A stretch of 35,774 nt of DNA from Desulfarculaceae bacterium (GTDB taxonomy: Bacteria; Desulfobacterota; Desulfarculia; Desulfarculales; Desulfarculaceae), in NCBI GenBank assembly GCA_027067385.1, contig JAMOVV010000111.1:1-35774 (forward strand), written 5' to 3'. Position 1 is the first letter of the stretch. Every line of letters begins with the position of its first letter. The notes under the pieces were generated by a model. It saw nothing but the letters and a program-made list of their open reading frames with translations. It was not told the DNA's origin and made no database searches. Of the stretch, positions 29,857 through 35,774 are shown one piece after another. Made by a program: the position numbers and the translations under genes.

Positions 29857-31842
29857 CTAGCTGATGATACCGGTGGCCGATGCCACCACGAATACGGCCA
29901 GGACGTAGCCGGCCGGCTGGTGGAAGAAGATGAAGTAGTACTTGGGCCAGCTCTTGAGATCGAATTCCTCGAACTCCTTGCTGAAGTACTCAATGGGGAT
30001 GAGGCGTTCGAAGCTCAAGGCCGTAACCCACAGGAGACCCTTGCGCCGGGCCTCGGGCGCGAACCACAAGACCCCGGCGCCCACCACCACCAGCAGGATC
30101 ATCCATACGATGGCCACCGACTGGCGATAGCCCAGGCCATAGCCCACGGCCCATTTCAACACGCTAAGCCACAACCACCGCCTGAAAGAAGTGTCCCGGG
30201 CCAGGTGGCGCTCACGTTCCATGCGGGCGTAGCGCAGGTCGTTGGCCTCCTGCGGATGGCCCACCTGCTCCAGCAGGGAGGCCAGGTGTTCGTAGGGCAG
30301 CGGCGAAAAGCGCTTTTGCCGGGCCAGCCACTGGATGTACCACTCGGCGGGGCGCAGGGCCAGGGGGGTGCCCAGCTTGCTCCGGGTGCCCCCCAGGAAC
30401 TGGAAGGTAAAGCCGTCCATAAACAGGTTGGTGGCCCAGGGCTCCTGCGCCGGCTTGGTCTTGCCGATCTCTACCCCGTCCCACACGGTATGGATCTTGG
30501 CCCCCCGCAGGTCTAGGAGCTGGAACTTGGCCCCGATGAGGATCAAGGTCTGGCCGATCTCGGCCTGGTTGAGGCGGCACTCGCCAAAACGGACGTCCCG
30601 GAGCGACAGGTTCTGGCCCACCTGGAGGTTGGACAGGACCGCCCCGCGGATGGCCACGCACTCCTGTAAGTTGAGCTCCTGGCCGATGCGGGTGCCCACC
30701 AGGCGCAGGATGTTGAACTTGGCCTGGCCCAGGTGGGCCAGCCTCTTTACCCGCATGCCGTCCATGATCACCAGGCCGGTGAAGACGCTGTTGTTCAGGG
30801 CCAACTCCCCGCTCACCTCCACCCCTACCATGGACATGTTGACCGCGTGGGTGTGGCGCATGGCCAGCAGTTGGGCTACCTTGGCGCCGTCTAGCTTGAG
30901 GTCGCCGGTAAAAACCGCCCTGTCGGCCAAGAGGCTGTTGCCCATTACGCTGGTCATGAGATAGGTGGTCTGAAACTTGCCCCCGCTCATGATAATGCTG
31001 CCGCCCACCCGCAGGTTTTCCATGGACAAAATGCCCTGGAAGACCGTCTGGGCCAGGTTCACTTGCAGTCCCACCTCGGCCATGTACATCTGCATCTGTT
31101 GGAACTTGCCCTGGCGCAGGATGAGAAAGCGCCCCACCTTTACCCCGGCCAGGTCGGCCAGGCCGGTGATGGTGGTCTCTTGCATCTCCAGGTTGCCCTG
31201 CACCTGGGCGCTGGTGAGGTCGATGGTGGAGAAGTGGCTGCGGCTCAGCACCAGCCCCGGCCCGGCCCGCAGGCCCACCAGGTTCATGTGCCCCACCACC
31301 ACCGAGCCGAAAAAGGTCATGAAGTGATCGGTGCGGCAGCCGGCCAGGTGCACGCTTTTTTCCATGCGGCAGGCGACCAATCCCAGGGGACGGCTGATAT
31401 CGCCGTGGTGCAGCTTCAGGTCCTGGTTGATGATGGCACCTTTGATGATCACCCCCAGGCGGGTTAGGGCCTGGCGCCAGGGGGACTTGAACAGGATCAT
31501 GTCAATGAAACCCGGACGCAGCAGGCGCCGCTGGCGCTCGGCCGGGGTCCATTGCTCGGGCTTGGCCGGGTCCAGGGTCTTGTCGTAACGCCGATTGAAA
31601 TCAGCCACTTGTCCCCGGCAGACCTGGCGCCAGACCCAGGTCTCGGGCTCGCTCCACTCGGGATGGGGTCCCACGGTGCAGGTGGCCAGCGGCAGCCCGG
31701 CGGTGTCCTTGGCCACGGGGTGCAAAGGGGTGTCCCGGGCCAGGGCCAAACCCGGCCAGGCGACCGCCAGCAGCCACAAGATCAGGCAGAGGACCGGCCA
31801 GGGACCCGGCCCCTGGAGTTGGGAATGTCGGCAGGTGGTCAT
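29857..31842 (-). CDS. Membrane-anchored protein with a pentapeptide-like beta-helix repeat region
   Basis: 661 residues, function not recognised. A signal peptide or membrane anchor lies at about 16-36, then a leader to about 110. From about 125 to 460 it has some 15-20 imperfect repeats of roughly 20 residues with hydrophobic residues at regular positions (for example GNLEMQETTITG, GDLKLDGAKV, GELALNNSVFTG, QNLSLRDVRF), the look of a right-handed beta-helix or pentapeptide-related fold. A charged helical part (RYARMERERHLARDTSFRR) and two or three hydrophobic helices (about 550-595 and 635-660) close the chain. The repeats are probably outside the cytoplasm. A TATGAT box lies 44 bases upstream of the ATG. 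Confidence 0.75.
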   Translation of the reverse strand: MTTCRHSQLQGPGPWPVLCLILWLLAVAWPGLALARDTPLHPVAKDTAGLPLATCTVGPHPEWSEPETWVWRQVCRGQVADFNRRYDKTLDPAKPEQWTPAERQRRLLRPGFIDMILFKSPWRQALTRLGVIIKGAIINQDLKLHHGDISRPLGLVACRMEKSVHLAGCRTDHFMTFFGSVVVGHMNLVGLRAGPGLVLSRSHFSTIDLTSAQVQGNLEMQETTITGLADLAGVKVGRFLILRQGKFQQMQMYMAEVGLQVNLAQTVFQGILSMENLRVGGSIIMSGGKFQTTYLMTSVMGNSLLADRAVFTGDLKLDGAKVAQLLAMRHTHAVNMSMVGVEVSGELALNNSVFTGLVIMDGMRVKRLAHLGQAKFNILRLVGTRIGQELNLQECVAIRGAVLSNLQVGQNLSLRDVRFGECRLNQAEIGQTLILIGAKFQLLDLRGAKIHTVWDGVEIGKTKPAQEPWATNLFMDGFTFQFLGGTRSKLGTPLALRPAEWYIQWLARQKRFSPLPYEHLASLLEQVGHPQEANDLRYARMERERHLARDTSFRRWLWLSVLKWAVGYGLGYRQSVAIVWMILLVVVGAGVLWFAPEARRKGLLWVTALSFERLIPIEYFSKEFEEFDLKSWPKYYFIFFHQPAGYVLAVFVVASATGIIS

Positions 31843-32051
31843 AATTACCAGTCGCGTCAGCAGGGCGTTAGTTTACATCTTGATTATCATAACAAATACC
31901 TGGAGAGATGGGCACAAAACCTTCCCTCGGCCGGCCCGGCCCATCCCGGTGGGGCGGTGGCAGCTCTTTCCCCCAAAGTGGCTATTTTATGATACTATTT
32001 ACCCCGGAATTGCGATTAAACCGCACTTGTGGCAGGGAGAAATCAGCATCC

Positions 32052-33101
32052 ATGAGCCAACCCGGTTCCACTGATCCCTTTGCCGTGCTGGCCGAGGCCT
32101 TGGGCCCGGCGGTGTTGCTGCTGCGCCACGACCGGGTCGAGTACGCCAACTCCTCGGCCTGCCGGCTCTTCCAGCGCCAAGCCGATGAATTGCGGGGTAT
32201 GCACCGCCGTGAGCTTTTGGACCAGGTTCCCAGCGCGGCGGAGCCCGGCGCGGCGGCGGAGTTTTACGCTCGTCCCCTCACTCCCCAGGGCCCGGGTGCC
32301 ATGTCCTTGGGATGTTTGTACAACCTGGGCGATTCCCAGGAACTGACGGTTTTAAAGCCCAGCGACTCCCTGGCCGATCTCGGGGCCATGACCGCCGGGC
32401 TGCTGCACAACCTGGCCGCCCCGCTGAGCGTCATCCGTTCCACGGCCGAGCTGGTGGGCAGCTTTATCGAGCAGGCCAGCAAGGACGACCCCTTGCTGGC
32501 CCAGCGCATGCGGTCCTGGCCGCCCTCGGTGCTGCAGGGGCGCCAGGCCATAATCGAGCGGGTGGACCGCATCATCGAGGCGGCCCGCGATCTCTTGGCC
32601 AAGCTGCGTGGCGAGGCCCACCAGCAGCGCGAGAGCCTGGACCTCAACCAGATACTGGCCTCCGAAGTGGAGTTGCTCAACAACGACCTGGCCTTCAAAC
32701 ACCAGGTAACCACCGAGATGGACCTGGACCCCCAGTTGCCGCCGGTGCGGGGGCTGTACTCGGACTTTTCGCATAGCTTCCGGAACTTGTTGACCAACGC
32801 GACCCAGGCCATGGCCGACAGCGAGGAAAAACATCTCTATGTATCCTCCCGCTATGACCCCGAGAGCCGTATCATCGCGGTGATGATCGTAGACAGCGGC
32901 CACGGCATAGCCCAAAAGTACATGGACCGCATCTTCGACCCCTTTTTCACCACCGGGCCCAAGGGCCGGGCCACCGGGCTGGGCCTGCACTCGGTCCGCC
33001 AGTTGCTGCTGCCCTACGGGGCCATGTTCCAGGTGCAGAGCCGGCCGGGGCGCACCGCCTTTACGGTGGAGATATCCTTGCCAGGAGAGCGGCGGGCATG
33101 A
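32052..33101 (+). CDS. Soluble PAS-containing histidine kinase
   Basis: 349 residues. A PAS-like domain at about 10-75 (PAVLLLRHDRVEYANSSACRLFQR), then an H-box AGLLHNLAAPLSVIRSTAEL with H119, the N-box NLLTNATQAM, the G1 box VDSGHGI, the F-box IFDPFFTT and the G2 box RATGLGLHSVRQLL, so the kinase is complete. There is no membrane helix. It is the first gene of a four-gene signalling operon. GGGAG is about 12 bases before the ATG at 32052; an in-frame extension to 31908 is rejected because it runs through the promoter region. Expected partners are the receiver and NtrC proteins encoded next. Confidence 0.9.
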   Translation: MSQPGSTDPFAVLAEALGPAVLLLRHDRVEYANSSACRLFQRQADELRGMHRRELLDQVPSAAEPGAAAEFYARPLTPQGPGAMSLGCLYNLGDSQELTVLKPSDSLADLGAMTAGLLHNLAAPLSVIRSTAELVGSFIEQASKDDPLLAQRMRSWPPSVLQGRQAIIERVDRIIEAARDLLAKLRGEAHQQRESLDLNQILASEVELLNNDLAFKHQVTTEMDLDPQLPPVRGLYSDFSHSFRNLLTNATQAMADSEEKHLYVSSRYDPESRIIAVMIVDSGHGIAQKYMDRIFDPFFTTGPKGRATGLGLHSVRQLLLPYGAMFQVQSRPGRTAFTVEISLPGERRA

Positions 33102-34423
33102 AACGGTGGAGACGTCTGCGGCTCTGGAGGCATTTCGCCGGGGTAACCATCGTGCTGGCCATCCCGGTGGTGGCGGTCTATTTCTTTCTGGCCGCCCACA
33201 TGCAGGCCTCGGAGGAGGCCCGTTTCGCCTCGGCGGTCAACAACCAGGTGGACATGTGGCAGGAGCGGCTCGACGACCTGGTGCGCGACGCCCGGGTGGA
33301 CACCCGCGACGACGCCATGCTGCTGGGCGGCGGCGACGAGCTCGCCCTATTGCGGCGCAGCCTGGTGCGCTATATCTTTCCCGATGGACGCAGCCGGGTC
33401 GAAGGCATAGCCGTTGTCAATCCGGACGGGCGGCTGCGACCCTCCCGCCAGGCGGCGGTGATCGACGACCAGGGGCGTCCCCTGGCCCCGGCGCGCCTGA
33501 CCATGATCAAGCGGCAAAGACCATGGGTGGACAATCCGTGGCTGAGCGATTACAATTTTGTAATAGAGGCTCTGGCCCGGGACCCTGGCCGGCGATTCTT
33601 CTTTTCCCGGCTAAGGGACGCCCCGGGGCGCAAGGTGCTGGTGCTGGCCTCGGCCCGGCGGGACCGCCAGGGGCGCTTGCAGGCGGCGGTGATCCTGCAG
33701 GTAGCGGCCCGGCAGATATTCGATAACCTGTTCAAGGCCGGCTCCCGCGGGCAAGACACCTGGCTGATGGACCGTAGCGGACGTCTGGGGTTCACCCGGG
33801 GTAAACTGGCCCGGGCCAGCGCCGAGCGCTTCCGCGGCTCCGGTCGGGCCCGGCGGGCCCTGGCGGCCGGGGCCTGGGTGGCCGGCCAGGGCCACCCCGG
33901 CGCGGCCGGCCAAAGATGGCAGGACCTGGACGGGACGCGGGGGCTGTTGGTTTTTCGCACCCAGGGCGACAACCTGCTGGTGGGGGTGTTCACCACCGAG
34001 CAGGCCATGGTGCAAAAAGGGGGTATACTCCTGCGGGCCTTTGGCGGGGTGAGTCTCTTGGCCATCCTGCTGCTGGCCGCCGGCGGGGCCATCTACACCT
34101 TCTTGGCCCTGCGGCGTGAGGGGCGCATGGTGGAGCTGGCCACCCTGCGGCGCTACGCCGGCACGGTGAGCCACCGGGTGCGCAACGAGTTGGTAACCCT
34201 CTACGGCCAGGTGGAGTTGGTGTCCTCCGGCTTGATCACCGATCCGGAGAAGATCGCCGGCGCCTTTGGCGGGCCGGTGCAGGACTCCTTGGACAACATC
34301 ATGACCATGGTCCAGGAGCTGGAGGCCATAAGCCGGGGCGAGATGCAACTGGGCTACGAGGGCCAGGCAGGTGACGATACCATGTTCAAGGTTGGCCGCA
34401 ACCAGGGGGGGGAAGGACGCTGA
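33098..34423 (+). CDS. Membrane sensor with histidine-box helix but no kinase ATPase domain
   Basis: 441 residues. Helix 1 lies at about 13-33, an extracytoplasmic Cache-like sensor region at about 35-308 (VVNPDGRLRPS and LVGVFTTEQAM), and helix 2 at about 314-338. A cytoplasmic segment follows with TVSHRVRNELVTLYGQVELVSSG, in which H359 is placed like the phospho-acceptor of a HisKA helix. The chain stops about 80 residues later with no N, G1, F or G2 box, so it cannot bind ATP on its own. Its ATG overlaps the stop of the kinase gene in an ATGA. The intact kinase could phosphorylate or pair with it, or it may be a phosphatase or docking receptor (inference). Confidence 0.85.
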   Translation: MKRWRRLRLWRHFAGVTIVLAIPVVAVYFFLAAHMQASEEARFASAVNNQVDMWQERLDDLVRDARVDTRDDAMLLGGGDELALLRRSLVRYIFPDGRSRVEGIAVVNPDGRLRPSRQAAVIDDQGRPLAPARLTMIKRQRPWVDNPWLSDYNFVIEALARDPGRRFFFSRLRDAPGRKVLVLASARRDRQGRLQAAVILQVAARQIFDNLFKAGSRGQDTWLMDRSGRLGFTRGKLARASAERFRGSGRARRALAAGAWVAGQGHPGAAGQRWQDLDGTRGLLVFRTQGDNLLVGVFTTEQAMVQKGGILLRAFGGVSLLAILLLAAGGAIYTFLALRREGRMVELATLRRYAGTVSHRVRNELVTLYGQVELVSSGLITDPEKIAGAFGGPVQDSLDNIMTMVQELEAISRGEMQLGYEGQAGDDTMFKVGRNQGGEGR

Positions 34424-34806
34424 TGAGCCGTATCCTGGTGGTTGAGGACGAGTCCGGGGTGAGAAGGACCATCGTCGACTGGCTGCAGGCCGGCGGCTAC
34501 CAGACCCTGGAGGCGTCCGCCGCCGCCGCCGGGCTGGCGGTATTTGCCGAGGCCGACCCCAAGCCAGACGTGGTCCTGGTGGACATCAAACTGCCGGGCG
34601 AGAACGGGTTTTGGCTCTGCGACCAGTTGAGCCAGCGCCACGGCTTTGAGCGGGTCATCTTCATCACCGCCTTTTTCTGGGAAGAGGAGACCCGCCTGCA
34701 GTTGGCCGCCCGCGACAAGCCCTACTTTGAAAAGCCGCTGAAGTTCCAGGAGATCGTGCTACCCTTTTTGCGTGACTACCTGGCCGGCGGTGAGGATGCA
34801 TCGTGA
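34423..34806 (+). CDS. Stand-alone receiver-domain response regulator
   Basis: 127 residues, one receiver domain: acidic pair at residues 8-9 (VVEDES), phospho-acceptor D54 ([13 protein letters not shown]) and the lysine in [10 protein letters not shown]. No output domain. Its ATG overlaps the TGA of the membrane sensor gene (TGATG), and its own TGA overlaps the GTG of the NtrC gene, so all four are translationally linked. It may act as a phosphate intermediate or sink between the kinase and the NtrC regulator. Confidence 0.92.
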   Translation: MSRILVVEDESGVRRTIVDWLQAGGYQTLEASAAAAGLAVFAEADPKPDVVLVDIKLPGENGFWLCDQLSQRHGFERVIFITAFFWEEETRLQLAARDKPYFEKPLKFQEIVLPFLRDYLAGGEDAS

Positions 34807-35774
34807 ACCCGGTTAACCATATCCTGGTGGTGGAAGACGACGACGGCCTGCGCACCCTCATCGCCGACGCCCTGGCCCAGGACGGCCACCGGGTCTCCCA
34901 GGTGAGCGACGGCGACCAGGCCCTGGAGCTGCTTTCGCGCCAGGGCTTCCAACTGATCATTACCGATCTGAACCTGCCCGGGGCCTCGGGCATGGAAATC
35001 CTGGACTACCTGCACCAAAACACCCCCGAGACCCCGGTGGTGGTGATGACCTCTTTTGGCTCGGTGGACACCGCGGTGGAGGCCATGCGCCGGGGGGCCA
35101 GCGATTTCCAGGAAAAGCCGCTGAACTTGGAGCACCTGCGGCTCACGGTCGGGCGGACCCTGGAAAAGGCCACCCTGCACCACGCCTATGACTACCTGCG
35201 CCACGAGCAGCCCTATATATATAGGTTAGAAAAAATCCAGGCCGCCAGCCCGGCCATGGCCGAGGTGATGCACCAGGTGCGTCAGGTGGCCCCCTCGGAG
35301 ATGACCGTGCTGCTCACTGGTGAGACCGGCACCGGCAAGAGCCTGGTGGCCGGCGCCATCCACGCCAACAGCCCACGCCGCAACCACACCATCGTCACGG
35401 TCAACTGCGCCGCGCTCACCGAGACCCTGCTGGAGAGCGAACTCTTCGGCCACGAGCGGGGCGCCTTCACCGGGGCCCACAAGACCCGCACCGGTCGTTT
35501 TCAACAGGCCCACGGCGGCACCCTCTTTTTGGACGAGGTGGGCGAGATGAGCCCCACCATCCAGGCCAAGGTGCTGCGGGCCATTGAAGACAAGGTGATC
35601 CAGCGGGTGGGAGGATCGCGCCAGATCCAGGTGGATGTGCGCATCATGGCCGCCACCAACCGCAACCTGGCCGAGGAGGTGCGTAACAAGAACTTCCGCG
35701 AGGACCTCTACTACCGGTTAAACGTGGCCACCATTCACCTGCCGCCGCTAAGGGAGCGCACCGAGGATGTCATA
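34803..35774 (+). CDS. NtrC-family sigma54-dependent response regulator, N-terminal part
   Basis: 324 residues are visible; the gene runs off the right edge. Receiver domain 1-120 with D55 ([12 protein letters not shown]) and K105 (FQEKPLNL). The AAA+ domain starts near 145 with Walker A GETGTGKS (173-180), the sigma54-contact loop GAFTGA (220-225) and Walker [10 protein letters not shown] (241-249). It activates sigma54 promoters when phosphorylated by the linked kinase. The start is GTG at 34803, with a 4-base overlap with the receiver gene. Target promoters were not found in the window; the Fis-type DNA-binding domain would lie beyond the end. Confidence 0.95.
   Translation, partial: MNPVNHILVVEDDDGLRTLIADALAQDGHRVSQVSDGDQALELLSRQGFQLIITDLNLPGASGMEILDYLHQNTPETPVVVMTSFGSVDTAVEAMRRGASDFQEKPLNLEHLRLTVGRTLEKATLHHAYDYLRHEQPYIYRLEKIQAASPAMAEVMHQVRQVAPSEMTVLLTGETGTGKSLVAGAIHANSPRRNHTIVTVNCAALTETLLESELFGHERGAFTGAHKTRTGRFQQAHGGTLFLDEVGEMSPTIQAKVLRAIEDKVIQRVGGSRQIQVDVRIMAATNRNLAEEVRNKNFREDLYYRLNVATIHLPPLRERTEDVI

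Noticed and set aside
31881-31896. FNR-like box TTGATTATCATAACAA
   Set aside because: The right half does not match ATCAA at the 4-base spacing; the -10-like TATGAT on the minus strand explains the A+T content as well.
31908-32051. In-frame N-terminal extension of the soluble kinase
   Set aside because: It is rich in Pro/Gly, has no homology-like pattern and overlaps the promoter space; the ATG at 32052 begins the PAS domain.
1-35774. CRISPR arrays, insertion sequences, tRNA or rRNA genes
   Set aside because: No regular spacer repeats, transposase frames, terminal inverted repeats, or cloverleaf/rRNA sequences were seen in the window.

Overview
The window is a strongly GC-rich bacterial segment packed with genes of strictly anaerobic metabolism: aldehyde:ferredoxin oxidoreductase, UbiD/UbiX, a phenylphosphate-synthase-like system, a molybdenum hydroxylase of the 4-hydroxybenzoyl-CoA reductase type and a TAXI-TRAP transporter. 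The repertoire fits an aromatic-degrading anaerobe such as a Desulfobacterota (former deltaproteobacterial) sulfate reducer or syntroph. That taxonomic guess rests on gene content only.

Layout. (1) 1-6638, minus strand: a transport and sensing block, with a UspA-type protein (cut by the window edge), a fused TRAP permease, its TAXI binding protein, and a two-component pair whose sensor has a DctB-like periplasmic domain. (2) 6770-9102: a flavin-reductase-like protein and a tungsten aldehyde:ferredoxin oxidoreductase facing each other, with interlocked stop codons. (3) 9201-11634: a sigma70 promoter, a cobalamin riboswitch with an intrinsic terminator, then a zinc dehydrogenase and a divergent TrpD-like phosphoribosyltransferase. 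(4) 11631-13404, minus strand: a ThiS/MoaD-like sulfur carrier, its E1-like activator and a YkgJ-type cysteine-cluster protein. (5) 13548-29708: an aromatic catabolic island. A UPF0261 (Tm-1-like) protein converges with a UbiD decarboxylase/carboxylase; a LysR regulator follows; then a long plus-strand operon carries PpsA-like, PpsB-like, AMP-forming acyl-CoA ligase, a second UPF0261 protein, Nudix, PpsC-like CBS protein, UbiX and a three-subunit molybdenum hydroxylase, closed by a strong terminator at 29767-29814. (6) 29857-35774: a beta-repeat membrane protein on the minus strand, then a signalling operon of a soluble histidine kinase, a membrane sensor with only a histidine-phosphotransfer helix region, a stand-alone receiver and an NtrC-type sigma54 activator (cut by the window end).

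How the island could work: phenol (or a related phenolic such as catechol) is phosphorylated with ATP by PpsABC, carboxylated by the prenyl-FMN enzyme UbiD (cofactor made by UbiX), activated to the CoA thioester by the ligase and reductively dehydroxylated by the molybdenum enzyme. A near-identical dyad, ATATAAG-N5-CTTATAT with a centred T-N11-A, lies in the lysR/pps intergenic region (17657-17677) and upstream of ubiD (16373-16393). It ties the separately transcribed ubiD gene to the pps operon under the LysR protein. The main oddities are the two UPF0261 paralogues embedded in this pathway, the missing [4Fe-4S] loop in the FAD subunit, and the absence of the small PpcC/PpcD subunits known from Thauera.

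The second unusual locus is the cobalamin-riboswitch pair, in which the TrpD-like enzyme keeps the PRPP/metal motifs but has replaced residues that bind anthranilate.
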